Both the position numbers and the translations under genes were made by a program. A stretch of DNA of 64,000 nucleotides from Clostridium sp. BJN0013 (GTDB lineage Bacteria > Bacillota > Clostridia > Clostridiales > Clostridiaceae): positions 3,906,001-3,970,000 of the forward strand of contig NZ_CP162495.1 of the NCBI RefSeq assembly GCF_040939125.1, written 5' to 3'. Each line of letters begins with the position of its first letter. The stretch's first letter is position 1. This document shows positions 39,667 through 52,442 of the stretch, in pieces. The notes under the pieces were generated by a model. That model was not told the origin of the DNA. It searched no databases and worked only from the letters and a program-made list of their open reading frames with translations.

Positions 39667-39782
39667 CCCGGCAGCGACCTGCTCTCCCACAGGGCCTCCC
39701 CTGCAGTACCATGGGCACTGTGGAACTTAACCTTCCTGTTCGAAATGGTAAGGGGTGTTGCCTCCACGTTATTGCCACCAGA
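39667..39782 (-). rRNA. rrf: 5S ribosomal RNA
   Basis: About 116 bases starting TCTGGTGGCAATAACG and ending GCTGCCGGG on the minus strand, with the characteristic CCATTTCGAACAGG loop and the GGTACTGCAGGGGAGGCCCTG region. It follows 23S rRNA by about 110 bases and precedes tRNA-Ile2. Confidence 0.95.
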
Positions 39783-39870
39783 TTTTTATCATTTTTCTCA
39801 CTACAGTTTTATATTATACTGTCATAACTGCTACCTGTCAATACTTTTCTTCAGAAAACTTATATCCTCT

Positions 39871-39889
39871 GAAAATTGCACAGTAAATA
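39871..39889. repeat. 3' arm of the 23S rRNA processing stem
   Basis: GAAAATTGCACAGTAAATA is exactly complementary to 43006-43024, on the other side of the 23S gene. Together they would close a long stem that brings both ends of the 23S precursor together, a substrate for RNase III or Mini-RNase III. Confidence 0.8.
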
Positions 39890-39894
39890 TATTT

Positions 39895-42793
<2,899 letters not shown>

Positions 42794-42800
42794 GGTTTAA

Positions 42801-42919
42801 AAATTGCTACTAACTTCGCACAGCTGCGTCAAATGCCTCACTGTGGTGCTCATTTACATAAGTAAATTCCGCTCCTCCTTCGGCCTTTTCCTTGCCGTAC
42901 TCGTTATTACCAATTTTTA
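42801..42919 (-). repeat. Structured leader element in front of 23S rRNA
   Basis: A 119-base element directly upstream of mature 23S. It is clearly homologous to 44898-45016 in front of 16S: both contain the blocks GAGGCATTTGACG and GAGCGGAA, and both end with complementary AATTT/AAATT arms. The duplication and the conserved internal hairpins suggest a role in rRNA transcription or processing. Confidence 0.75.
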
Positions 42920-43005
42920 TCCTTAGTTATTTATTACAATGTAAACATAACTTTAATTATACTTACTACTACAAAGGTTATTTCTAACCTTAGCTTTACT
43001 TCTTT

Positions 43006-43024
43006 TATTTACTGTGCAATTTTC
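43006..43024. repeat. 5' arm of the 23S rRNA processing stem
   Basis: TATTTACTGTGCAATTTTC is the exact complement of 39871-39889. With one mismatch the pairing extends to about 25 bp. Confidence 0.8.
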
Positions 43025-43095
43025 AAAGGACAAAATTCTTTCAATTCACAGTGCACAATTTACAATGTGAATTATAAATATTTTTTTCTTGTACT

Positions 43096-43172
<77 letters not shown>

Positions 43173-43178
43173 ATAACA

Positions 43179-43254
43179 TGGTGGAGATAAAGAGATTCGA
43201 ACTCTTGACCCCCTGCGTGCAAGGCAGGTGCTCTCCCAGCTGAGCTATACCCCC
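43179..43254 (-). tRNA. tRNA-Ala (TGC), spacer copy
   Basis: A 76-base cloverleaf with CCA, anticodon TGC, directly after 16S. With tRNA-Ile it forms the common Ala-Ile spacer pair. Compare the distal copy at 39501. Confidence 0.97.
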
Positions 43255-43272
43255 AAATTAACTAGAAGGATA

Positions 43273-43299
43273 TGATCCCTCAAAATTAAACAGAATAAA
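43273..43299. repeat. 3' arm of the 16S rRNA processing stem
   Basis: This 27-base segment is complementary to 45138-45164 apart from two or three central mismatches. The two flank 16S and would form the precursor stem cut by RNase III. Confidence 0.8.
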
Positions 43300-43356
43300 T
43301 GGTAACTTACTTATCTATATTCCCCAGCTTTTAAGGCAAGCCTTCCTGCCTTTCGA

Positions 43357-44875
<1,519 letters not shown>

Positions 44876-44897
44876 AAAGTTTTATTTGACTCTGTTG

Positions 44898-45016
44898 AAA
44901 ATTACTATTAGCTTCGCCCAGCTTCGTCAAATGCCTCATTCCGGTGCTCAATTACACAAGTAAGTTCCGCTCCTCATTCAGCCTTTTCCTCGCTGTACTC
45001 GCTACTAGTAATTTTA
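44898..45016 (-). repeat. Structured leader element in front of 16S rRNA
   Basis: Homologue of the element at 42801-42919, located about 23 bases upstream of mature 16S. Its ends are complementary over 10 bases (AAAATTACTA with TAGTAATTTT), so it would fold into one closed domain. It lies inside the 16S processing stem. Confidence 0.75.
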
Positions 45017-45137
45017 GTATATCTCTTTCAGCAAAATACTGCTTAAATATACTACACTACGAAATTACTTCCTCTACTGCTCTCGCAGCTCAAAAGAATT
45101 GCTGGTTTATTCTTAATAAATAAGTTTACCTATCTTC

Positions 45138-45164
45138 TTTATTCTGTTTAATTTTCAAGGATCA
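45138..45164. repeat. 5' arm of the 16S rRNA processing stem
   Basis: Complement of 43273-43299. It lies about 30 bases downstream of the rRNA promoter. Confidence 0.8.
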
Positions 45165-45192
45165 CATGCCATTTTTATTCAACAGCTTTTGT

Positions 45193-45221
45193 AGTTTATC
45201 ATATACTCTTAACTTTGTCAA
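45193..45221 (-). promoter_or_regulatory. SigA promoter of the rRNA operon
   Basis: TTGACA (45216-45221), 17 bases, TAAACT (45193-45198). Immediately upstream is an A/T tract resembling an UP element. The region from 45222 to 45430 shows no second strong promoter that I can defend. Confidence 0.85.
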
Positions 45222-45430
45222 TAAATTTAAAAAAAATTTTTATAGACAAAGTCATTTATCAACTTAATGACATTTGATATAATACCACAACTTAATTTAT
45301 ATGCTATACACATAACCATCATACATCCTATTTATCTAATCAATTCTATTAATTCCTACGAAAAACTATTATATTCATATAAAGATACACTAGGAAACGT
45401 TATCGTATATACTTTACACCAGCTCTAAAT

Positions 45431-45470
45431 AAAAAAAGAAAAACTTACTATAAAAGTTAGTTTCTCTTTT
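45431..45470 (-). terminator. Terminator after murD
   Basis: A stem of about 15 bp with one mismatch (AAAAGAGAAACTAAC against GTAAGTTTTTCTTTT) lies 18 bases after the murD stop, with a U-rich continuation. It isolates the rRNA operon from murD. Confidence 0.8.
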
Positions 45471-45487
45471 AAAATACCCTACACTAA

Positions 45488-46864
45488 TTACATATCATTC
45501 ACTATTTCTTTAAACATATTTCCTCTTATTTCAAAATTAGCAAACATATCAAAACTAGCACAAGCAGGAGATAAAGTAACTACATCACCCTTATGGGATA
45601 CTTTCCTTGCTAAATTTACTGCTTCTACTAGAGAATTTGCCATTATAATGGGTATGTGAATGTCTTTTTTTAATTTAAGGTTTTCAAAGGCTTCTTTTAT
45701 TTTATATTTTGTAGCTCCCACAAGTATTAAAGTTTTAATTTGTAAATATCCTTCTTCAGCTAAAATATCAAAAGGTATTTTTTTGTCATATCCACCAGCT
45801 ATTAATATTACAGGTTTTTCAAAAGCTTTAAGTCCTGCCAATGTTCTGCTAGGACTTGACGCAATAGAATCATTATAATATTTTACTCCATCTACTTCCC
45901 TTACAAATTCACACCTATGCTCCACTCCCGAAAAAGTAATAGCAACTTCTCTCATACTTTCAATACTTACATCATCTTTTAGGGCACAAAAGGCTGCCAA
46001 AAGATTTTCTACATTGTGCATTCCTTTAAGTTTAATTTCTGATAATTTACATACTTCATCTCTATCTATATACAAACTACCTTCATTTAAATATCCACCT
46101 TTATTTAATTTTTCTTTACTACTAAATTGTCTAATCCTGCCTAAGGTCTCTTTCGCCATAGAGTTTGTTAAGTTATTATCCTTATTTAATACTAATAGAT
46201 CTGAATTACTTTGATATTTAAATATATTCTTTTTAGCCATTATATATTCTTCCATGTCTTTATGAACATCCAGATGATTAGGACTCACGTTAGTTATAAC
46301 TGCTACTTGAGGTGAAATATCCATAGTCATTAACTGAAAACTGGATAATTCAAGTACAACTCTATCATCATTTTCTATTTCTTCTACTTTAGAAAATAAA
46401 GGAGTACCTATATTTCCTCCTATCCAACTTTTATAACCTTGCTTTTTTAAAATATTATACATAAGTGTAGTAGTAGTAGTTTTTCCATCACTTCCAGTTA
46501 TACCATATATTTTAGCAGGACAATATCTTATAAACTCTTCCATTTCAGAGGTTATATATGCTCCCTTTTTCTTAGCTTTTATAAACGCAGGACTATCTAT
46601 TCTCATAGAAGGCGTTTTAAATATTATATCAAAATCACTTAAGCCATTAAGATATTTTTCACCCAACGCCAAACTTACACCTTTTTCTTTCAATTCTTTA
46701 ACTACTTCTCCAATCTCATCTGAATTTTTTTTATCAAAAGCACTTACTTTAGCACCTAATTTTAATAAAAAATCAATCAAAGGTCTATTACTTATTCCTA
46801 TTCCTACTACTCCTATTTTTTTATGTTTTATAAATTGTTTAAAGTCATCAAAATTTCTTTTCAT
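45488..46864 (-). CDS. murD: UDP-N-acetylmuramoylalanine--D-glutamate ligase
   Basis: MurD adds D-glutamate to UDP-MurNAc-L-Ala in peptidoglycan precursor synthesis. The 458-residue Mur ligase has an N-terminal Rossmann domain ([29 protein letters not shown]), the ATP loop [15 protein letters not shown] near residue 115, [11 protein letters not shown] near 190, and the C-terminal domain with [15 protein letters not shown] and [28 protein letters not shown] ribosome site precedes the ATG. It stands alone, between the repeat-rich pocket and the rRNA operon, outside any dcw-like cluster in this window. Confidence 0.96.
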   Translation of the reverse strand: MKRNFDDFKQFIKHKKIGVVGIGISNRPLIDFLLKLGAKVSAFDKKNSDEIGEVVKELKEKGVSLALGEKYLNGLSDFDIIFKTPSMRIDSPAFIKAKKKGAYITSEMEEFIRYCPAKIYGITGSDGKTTTTTLMYNILKKQGYKSWIGGNIGTPLFSKVEEIENDDRVVLELSSFQLMTMDISPQVAVITNVSPNHLDVHKDMEEYIMAKKNIFKYQSNSDLLVLNKDNNLTNSMAKETLGRIRQFSSKEKLNKGGYLNEGSLYIDRDEVCKLSEIKLKGMHNVENLLAAFCALKDDVSIESMREVAITFSGVEHRCEFVREVDGVKYYNDSIASSPSRTLAGLKAFEKPVILIAGGYDKKIPFDILAEEGYLQIKTLILVGATKYKIKEAFENLKLKKDIHIPIIMANSLVEAVNLARKVSHKGDVVTLSPACASFDMFANFEIRGNMFKEIVNDM

Positions 46865-46895
46865 TTAAGAAAACCTCCAAAATAAGCCTATTACA

Positions 46896-47046
46896 ATCAA
46901 GTGATTATTAGGTTCAGGTGGAGTTTGCTTATAAGAAATGCTTTTTCCATCTGAACCTTAAAAGAACTTATCCAGGCACATAGCAGTGCTTATATCCCAC
47001 TTTAAAGAATATGGGAACATTAGTTAATTGCCGCGTTCGGATAAAT
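46896..47046 (-). repeat. Interspersed structured element, copy B
   Basis: A 151-bp copy on the minus strand, 31 bases upstream of murD. It begins TTTATCC and its inner arm GGATAAG can close a stem. An internal hairpin GCAC-TGCTAT-GTGC replaces the GAGCA/TGCTC pair of copy D. The 3' hairpin GGTTCAGATGGA pairs with TCCACCTGAACC. If murD is transcribed from further upstream, this element is in its leader. Confidence 0.78.
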
Positions 47047-47228
47047 TTATACTTAATTATATAATAACATAATATTTCATAAAAGCCTATGCTGATAGTG
47101 TAAATATTGGAAATAAAATCGATATGATTTTATGAAAAATATAATATATATTTACTCTTAAAATGAAATTGTCGAATAAAATCAAAATTATATGAAAATA
47201 TTTAATTTACTGATTTTATGTTTCACTA

Positions 47229-47258
47229 TTGAAAAATATCATTCACTTGTGATATACT
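47229..47258 (+). promoter_or_regulatory. Promoter of the candidate small RNA
   Basis: TTGAAA (47229-47234), 18 bases, then TATACT (47253-47258), preceded by TGA (extended -10). It points to the plus strand, toward the terminator at 47342-47371. Confidence 0.6.
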
Positions 47259-47264
47259 TTACTT

Positions 47265-47371
47265 GTGTCGTAAGAAAACATTAATATAATTCCCCAAGTT
47301 TTAATTAAACATATAACATATCCCCATGATTAAACCCTAATTTACCGGACTTTGGTCCGGTAAGTTTTTTG
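47265..47371 (+). ncRNA. Candidate small RNA upstream of the IS200 remnant
   Basis: A promoter with extended -10 and a strong terminator delimit a transcript of about 105 nt with no sizeable reading frame. The body contains two C-rich stretches (TTCCCC and TATCCCC) in an unpaired AT-rich context. Such stretches in Gram-positive small RNAs can pair with Shine-Dalgarno sequences. Alternatively this is the external guard terminator and promoter remnant of the neighbouring element. Confidence 0.45.
47342..47371 (+). terminator. Strong terminator at the left flank of the IS200 remnant
   Basis: A perfect 9-bp stem (TTACCGGAC and complement) with a 4-nt loop is followed by GTTTTTTGT. It would stop transcription entering the transposase gene from the left, a known IS200 feature, and ends the candidate small RNA. 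Confidence 0.85.
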
Positions 47372-48094
47372 TATCTAGAATACCACAGGTTTTACCTGTG
47401 GTTCCGGAAAGCTTATAGCTATGAGTAGGAAAAAGAAAAACTCCAATATAAAATAGAAGTAGGTTTGCCAACCACAACTAAAATATATTGGAGGTGTGTC
47501 CGAAATGGACAATAGTAGTTTAGCACACAGCAAGTGGAATTGTAAATATCATATAGTTTTTGCACCAAAGTATAGGAGACAAATAATATATGGAAAGATA
47601 AAAGCGGATATAGGTGTAATCTTAAGGAAACTATGTGAACAAAAAGGGGTTAAAATTATTGAGGCTAATGCATGTAAAGATCATATACATATGCTTATAA
47701 GTATACCACCTAAATTAAGTGTATCGCAGTTTATGGGATATCTTATATGATTTTTGACAGACATGCAAATTTAAAATATAGATATGGAAATAGACAGTTT
47801 TGGTGTAAAGGGTACTATGTTGATACTGTAGGAAGGAATAAAAAAGTCATAGCAGAGTATATAAAAAATCAGATACAGGAAGATTTAGCATACGAACAAA
47901 TGAGTTTGAAAGAATATATTGACCCGTTTACGGGTGAGACAGTAAAAAAAGGTAAAAAATAAAGCACCTTTTAGGTGCAGCCTGTAAAGGCATATGCGGT
48001 TGGCACACCGTTCAGTGTGCGAGTAGCACAGCCAGTAACATGCCCTTATAGGGCTAGAGCAAACCACCCGTTTTACGGGTGGTGATGATTGTCG
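47360..48094 (+). mobile_element. IS200/IS605-family element, tnpA only, degenerate
   Basis: The element has a left-end hairpin ACCACAGG-TTTT-ACCTGTGGT (47382-47402), a Y1 transposase gene with an internal deletion, and a right-end hairpin ACCACCCG-TTTT-ACGGGTGGT (48063-48083). Paired hairpins with TTTT loops at both ends and no terminal inverted repeats are typical of this family. The exact cleavage sites are estimated. Between tnpA and the right end are about 100 bases with further short hairpins. No tnpB is present. Confidence 0.75.
47505..47962 (+). pseudogene. tnpA: IS200-type Y1 transposase, frame-disrupted
   Basis: The first part (MDNSSLAHSKWNCKYHIVFAPKYRRQ ... KDHIHMLISIPPKLSVSQFMGYL) holds the HUH metal site (HIH). 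The second part (MIFDRHANLKYRYGNRQFWCKGYYVDTV ...) holds the catalytic tyrosine region. Between them the usual KGKSS segment is missing and the frame shifts near 47740-47748, leaving two frames (stop at 47748-47750; the second frame from 47747). All catalytic residues are present but on separate polypeptides. A good GGAGGTG ribosome site precedes the first part. Confidence 0.85.
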
Positions 48095-48100
48095 TAAAAT

Positions 48101-48243
48101 ATTTATTCGAAGGCGACAATCAGCTGACGCCCCCAGCTTCTTTAAAGTGAAGGATGAACACTGCTATGCCCATAGATAAGTTCTTCTAAGGTTCAAGATG
48201 AAGAAAAAAGTATTCCTCATGTTGAACCTTAGAAGAACTTGAT
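48101..48243 (+). repeat. Interspersed structured element, copy C
   Basis: A 143-bp copy on the plus strand that begins 7 bases after the estimated IS200 right end and ends 17 bases from the glyS stop. Its 3' half is the most symmetrical of the four. It is a 24-bp hairpin with a single mismatch, with arms at about 48175-48199 and 48217-48240. It shares TTCTTTAAAGTG and CACTGCTATG with copy B. Confidence 0.78.
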
Positions 48244-48260
48244 CAATATTGATATATTTA

Positions 48261-49652
48261 CTAAAACTGTATCTTTTCTTGTATGAAATCTCTCAATTCA
48301 TTTATTTTTACTCTAAATTGTTTCATGGTATCCCTATCCCTTATAGTAACAGTGTCATTATCCATGGTATCAAAATCTATAGTTATACAATAAGGTGTAC
48401 CAATTTCATCCTCTCTTCTATATCTTTTACCTATGCTTCCTGCATCATCATAATCCACATTAAAATCTTTTTTTAAGATATTATAAACTTTTAAAGCTTT
48501 TTCTGATAACTTTTTACTTAAAGGTAAAATCGCAGCTTTAAATGGAGATATAGCAGGGTGGAAATGTAACACTGTTCTTAAATCTCCTCCCTCTAGTTCT
48601 TCTTCATCATAGGCATCAACTAAAAATGCAAGTACTGCTCTATCAGCTCCCACAGAGGGTTCTATGCAATAAGGTATATATCTTTCATTAGTACTTGGAT
48701 CTAAATAAGTCATATCTTTTCCCGAATGGTTTTGATGTTGAGTTAGATCATAATCAGTTCTATCTGCTATACCCCAAAGTTCTCCCCATCCGAATGGAAA
48801 TAAATATTCAATATCTGAAGTGGCATTACTATAATGGGAAAGCTCTTCTTTTTCATGAACTCTAAATCTTATATTCTCCTCTTTTATACCAAGCTTTAAT
48901 AAAAAGTTCCAACAATACTCTTTCCAGTAATTATGCCATTCCAAATCAGTATCAGGTTTACAGAAAAATTCTAGTTCCATCTGTTCAAATTCTCTAGTTC
49001 TAAAAGTAAAATTTCCTGGAGTTATTTCATTTCTAAAAGCTTTTCCTATCTGAGCTATTCCAAAAGGTATTTTTTTTCTACTTGTTCTCTGAACATTTTT
49101 GAAATTCACAAATATACCCTGAGCTGTCTCTGGCCTTAAATATATTTCTGCTTTTGAATCCTCCGTAACTCCTTGAAAAGTCTTGAACATAAGATTAAAT
49201 TGTCTTATGTCCGTAAAATTTGTTTTTCCACAATCAGGACACACGATATTATTATCATCTATATATTTTTTTAATTTTTCATTGCTCCAGCCATCTGCAC
49301 TAGCTTTTTCTACACCTTTTGAAGTCATATGCTCTTCAACTAATTTGTCAGCTCTAAATCTTGATTTACATTCTTTACAATCCATAAGTGGATCTGAAAA
49401 ATTTCCTACATGACCTGAAGCAACCCAGACCTCATTATTCATAAGTATAGCACAGTCTATACCCACATTATACTGACTTTCATGTACAAATTTTTGCCAC
49501 CATGCTTTTTTTACATTGCTCTTTAATTCTACTCCAATGGGACCATAATCCCACGTATTAGCCAATCCTCCATATATATCCGACCCCGGATATACAAATC
49601 CTCTATTCTTAGCTAAAGCTACTATCTTATCCATAGTTTTCTCAAAAGGCAT
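48261..49652 (-). CDS. glyS: Glycyl-tRNA synthetase, single-chain (alpha2) type
   Basis: A 463-residue class II synthetase that charges tRNA-Gly. Motif 1 lies in the N-terminal region ([29 protein letters not shown]). Motif 2 is [25 protein letters not shown], and motif 3 lies in [18 protein letters not shown] near residue 330. The C-terminal anticodon-binding domain follows. It is the eukaryote/archaeal-like homodimeric type rather than the GlyQ/GlyS two-subunit type. A T-box leader directly upstream controls it. Confidence 0.97.
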   Translation of the reverse strand: MPFEKTMDKIVALAKNRGFVYPGSDIYGGLANTWDYGPIGVELKSNVKKAWWQKFVHESQYNVGIDCAILMNNEVWVASGHVGNFSDPLMDCKECKSRFRADKLVEEHMTSKGVEKASADGWSNEKLKKYIDDNNIVCPDCGKTNFTDIRQFNLMFKTFQGVTEDSKAEIYLRPETAQGIFVNFKNVQRTSRKKIPFGIAQIGKAFRNEITPGNFTFRTREFEQMELEFFCKPDTDLEWHNYWKEYCWNFLLKLGIKEENIRFRVHEKEELSHYSNATSDIEYLFPFGWGELWGIADRTDYDLTQHQNHSGKDMTYLDPSTNERYIPYCIEPSVGADRAVLAFLVDAYDEEELEGGDLRTVLHFHPAISPFKAAILPLSKKLSEKALKVYNILKKDFNVDYDDAGSIGKRYRREDEIGTPYCITIDFDTMDNDTVTIRDRDTMKQFRVKINELRDFIQEKIQF

Positions 49653-49705
49653 AAATTATTTCTCCTTCCCATAATCAATTTAAATTATATTTAAATTTTT
49701 AAGTA

Positions 49706-49895
49706 TAAAAAAAGCCCGCCCTCAAGGGACGAATTTTATATCCGCGGTTCCACCCTTTTTAGCACAAGCTCATCTTTTAAATATATAGCTCCAAAGTTCC
49801 TTCACAATAAAACCTCAGTTGTTTACACCATCCACAACTTCTCTTTTTATATAGAGATTTAAATTGCTACTATCCTTTATCAAAGCACTTTATTA
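49706..49895 (-). ncRNA. T-box leader controlling glyS (glycine)
   Basis: The T-box core TGGAACCGCGG (49742-49752) is followed by a terminator stem (CG-CCC-TTGA-GGGCG) and seven T residues (49707-49713). Upstream the stem I distal loop GGATGGTGTAA is present. After it comes GTGAAGGAACTTTGG, in which GGA (a glycine codon) is at the position expected for the specifier. Uncharged tRNA-Gly would therefore favour antitermination and glyS expression. Confidence 0.9.
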
Positions 49896-49972
49896 GATTA
49901 TAATACCTATATTTATTACTTATTATGTGTAAACACAATCAATTACTCTCTCTACCATTACAAAAAATAAAA

Positions 49973-50047
49973 TGGCTCCGTGGAGAGGATTCGAACCTCC
50001 AACCCTTCGGTTAACAGCCGAATGCTCCACCATTGAGCTACCACGGA
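49973..50047 (-). tRNA. tRNA-Asn (GTT)
   Basis: A 75-base cloverleaf with CCA. The stem TTCGG/CCGAA encloses CTGTTAA, giving anticodon GTT. It lies just upstream of the glyS T-box and may be cotranscribed with it. Confidence 0.95.
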
Positions 50048-50063
50048 AGAACTCACATGTATT

Positions 50064-50091
50064 ATTATATCACGCAATTTTAAAAATGCAA
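50064..50091 (-). promoter_or_regulatory. Promoter of tRNA-Asn (and possibly glyS)
   Basis: TTGCAT (50086-50091), 16 bases, TATAAT (50064-50069), preceded by TGA. The extended -10 compensates for the short spacer. Confidence 0.7.
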
Positions 50092-50198
50092 TATTTTTTT
50101 ACTAATAAATCTAAAAATTTATAGATTTTAAATTTTTATACTATAATATTAAGTTATTCTTAGGTTAAGATGAAATTTACTTATTCGAATAAAATAAA

Positions 50199-51707
50199 CT
50201 ACTGTTGGCTTGGTTTCATAGTAGGGAATAATATAACATCTCTTATGGAATAAGAATTTGTAAGGAACATTATAACTCTATCCAGACCTATTCCAAGTCC
50301 TCCTGTAGGAGGCATACCTATTTCTAGTGCATTTATGAAATCTTCATCCATCATATATGCTTCATCATCGCCTAATTCTTTTTCCCTTATTTGCTGCATA
50401 AATCTTTCTCTCTGAACTATAGGATCATTTAACTCAGAATATGCATTACATACTTCTCTACCAAATATAAAACCTTCAAATCTCTCAGTATATTTATCAT
50501 TTCCTCTTTTCTTTTTAGTTAAAGGTGATATTTCAACAGGATAATCCATTACAAAAGTTGGTTGAATAAATTTATGTTCACAAAATTCCTCAAACATACT
50601 TACTAATATATCTCCTTTTGTGCAGTCCTTCAATTCTTTTTTAAGCTCAATACCCTTTTCTACAGCAATTTTTCTAGCTTCATCATCGCTTTCAATCTCA
50701 TTAAAATCTACTTTTGTAAACTCTTTGACTGCATCTACCATAGTGATTCTATTCCAAGGCGGTTTAAAATCTATTTCTGTATCCTGATATATAACTTTTG
50801 TAGTGCCAAGTACCTTTTCACATACATATGCCAGCATATTTTCAGTTAACTCCATCATGTCATTATAATCTGAAAAAGCTTCATATAATTCCATAGCTGT
50901 AAATTCAGGATTATGCCTTACATCTATTCCTTCATTTCTAAAATTTTTACCTATTTCATATACCTTCTCAAATCCTCCTACTATTAACCTTTTTAAATAT
51001 AGCTCAGTTGCTATTCTTAAATACATATCTATATCTAAAGCATTATGATGAGTTATAAATGGTTTCGCAGCTGCTCCCCCAGCTATTGATGAAAGTATAG
51101 GAGTTTCTACCTCTATATAGTCTCTACTATCTAAAAATTCTCTTATAGCTCTTATTACAGCAGTTCTTTTTAAAAAGGTATCCCTAACATCTTGATTTAT
51201 TATTAAATCTACATATCTTTGTCTATACCTTAAATCCGGATCCTTAAGTCCATGCCATTTCTCTGGAAGAGGTTTAAGTGACTTAGCTACAAGTTGAAAG
51301 TCGATAATATGAATTGATACTTCCCCAGTTTTAGTCTTAAAAACTTTACCACTTACAGATAAAATGTCTCCTATGTCATAGGATTTATATTCCCTTAATT
51401 TTTCTTCTCCTACATCATTTATCTTTATATACAATTGAATTTTACCATATCTATCATACAAATCTGAAAACCCAGCTTTTCCATGAACCCTCTTAGACAT
51501 CAGTCTTCCAGCCACAGTAACATCTGTGCCTTCTAAAGTCTTATATCTATCTTTTATTTCTTTGGAAGTATGAGTTCTCTCAACCTTATATACCTCAAAC
51601 GGATCCTTATTTTCCGCTTGTAAATTTTTAAACTTTTGTATCCTCTCCCCTATTAATTGATTGAAATTTTCTTCCAGTACATGTAAATTTTTTTCCTCTT
51701 TTGCCAT
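50199..51707 (-). CDS. lysS: Lysyl-tRNA synthetase (class II)
   Basis: The 502-residue class IIb enzyme starts [18 protein letters not shown]. The ATG at 51707 has GGAGGG 8 bases upstream, better than the ATG two codons earlier. An OB-fold anticodon-binding domain ([31 protein letters not shown]) precedes the catalytic core. The core has motif 2 [23 protein letters not shown] and motif 3 [15 protein letters not shown] near the end. It follows greA by 18 bases, a common Firmicutes pair. Confidence 0.97.
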   Translation of the reverse strand: MAKEEKNLHVLEENFNQLIGERIQKFKNLQAENKDPFEVYKVERTHTSKEIKDRYKTLEGTDVTVAGRLMSKRVHGKAGFSDLYDRYGKIQLYIKINDVGEEKLREYKSYDIGDILSVSGKVFKTKTGEVSIHIIDFQLVAKSLKPLPEKWHGLKDPDLRYRQRYVDLIINQDVRDTFLKRTAVIRAIREFLDSRDYIEVETPILSSIAGGAAAKPFITHHNALDIDMYLRIATELYLKRLIVGGFEKVYEIGKNFRNEGIDVRHNPEFTAMELYEAFSDYNDMMELTENMLAYVCEKVLGTTKVIYQDTEIDFKPPWNRITMVDAVKEFTKVDFNEIESDDEARKIAVEKGIELKKELKDCTKGDILVSMFEEFCEHKFIQPTFVMDYPVEISPLTKKKRGNDKYTERFEGFIFGREVCNAYSELNDPIVQRERFMQQIREKELGDDEAYMMDEDFINALEIGMPPTGGLGIGLDRVIMFLTNSYSIRDVILFPTMKPSQQ

Positions 51708-51725
51708 TGACATTACCCTCCAAAA

Positions 51726-52205
51726 TTATCTTCTTATATTAAGTATTTTGTACTTGCTAACTCCATCTGGAACCTGTATCTCAATTACATCACCAGGCTT
51801 TTTCCCTATAAGTCCTTTACCTACAGGGGATTCATTTGATATTTTATTATTAATAGGATCTGCTTCCGCAGACCCTACAATTAAGTATTCTACTTCTTCA
51901 TCTAAATCATAATCCTTAACTTTCACAATTGAACCTATACCTACTATATCTAATGGGACTTCATCTTCATCCACTATACTAGAATTTTTTAGCATAGTTT
52001 CAAGTTGTACTATTCTCCCTTCTACAAACGCTTGTTCGTTTTTAGCACTATCGTATTCTGAATTTTCACTTAAATCTCCAAAGGAAAGAGCCACCTTAAT
52101 TTTTTCAGTAATTTCTTTTCTCTTAACTGTTTTTAAATATTCTAATTCATTCTCCAATTTTTTTATACCTTCATAGGTCATAACATACTTTTTTAATCCG
52201 CTCAT
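51726..52205 (-). CDS. greA: Transcription elongation factor GreA
   Basis: GreA rescues backtracked RNA polymerase by stimulating RNA cleavage. The protein is 159 residues from the ATG at 52205 (GGGGAG 6 bases upstream): [32 protein letters not shown]. The N-terminal antiparallel coiled coil has the acidic tip [15 protein letters not shown] near residues 43-57. The C-terminal FKBP-like domain ends with [19 protein letters not shown] type. A consensus promoter lies about 100 bases upstream. Confidence 0.96.
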   Translation of the reverse strand: MSGLKKYVMTYEGIKKLENELEYLKTVKRKEITEKIKVALSFGDLSENSEYDSAKNEQAFVEGRIVQLETMLKNSSIVDEDEVPLDIVGIGSIVKVKDYDLDEEVEYLIVGSAEADPINNKISNESPVGKGLIGKKPGDVIEIQVPDGVSKYKILNIRR

Positions 52206-52311
52206 TTTATTCTCCCCTTTTAATAATTTATATAAAATTCTCCTATACCCCATTAATGTCTTAAAATCTTTAATATATCTTGCCCTATTTACGCCAATTA
52301 TCATTTAAGTA

Positions 52312-52340
52312 ATTATAAAACAGCAATATTACAATGTCAA
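52312..52340 (-). promoter_or_regulatory. Consensus SigA promoter of greA-lysS
   Basis: TTGACA (52335-52340), 17 bases, TATAAT (52312-52317). The predicted start is at 52304-52305. Confidence 0.88.
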
Positions 52341-52360
52341 CTTTTTCAAAATTCAATTAA

Positions 52361-52394
52361 AATATTATAGAAATTTCATTGTTCTATAATATTA
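52361..52394 (-). terminator. Possible terminator after the 254-residue unknown gene
   Basis: An AT-rich 12-bp inverted repeat (AATATTATAGAA and complement) about 50 bases after the stop of the unknown gene is followed by TTTTAATT. It is weak but well placed. Confidence 0.45.
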
Positions 52395-52442
52395 ATACAT
52401 TTTTATTAAATTTTATTTTATCTAAAAATATACCATTATAAC

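Noticed and set aside
47170-47176. TGTCGAA, a possible Spo0A box upstream of the candidate small RNA
   Set aside because: A 7-base match is expected several times by chance in 64 kb and there is no second site in tandem.
47885-48067. Minus-strand frame of 60 codons at the right end of the IS200 remnant
   Set aside because: It overlaps transposase sequence and hairpins, has no ribosome site, and its composition is not protein-like.
48001-48100. IS200 right-end region as an omega RNA guide for TnpB
   Set aside because: There is no tnpB gene in the element, and the folded region is short. An RNA-guided nuclease role cannot be supported from this window.
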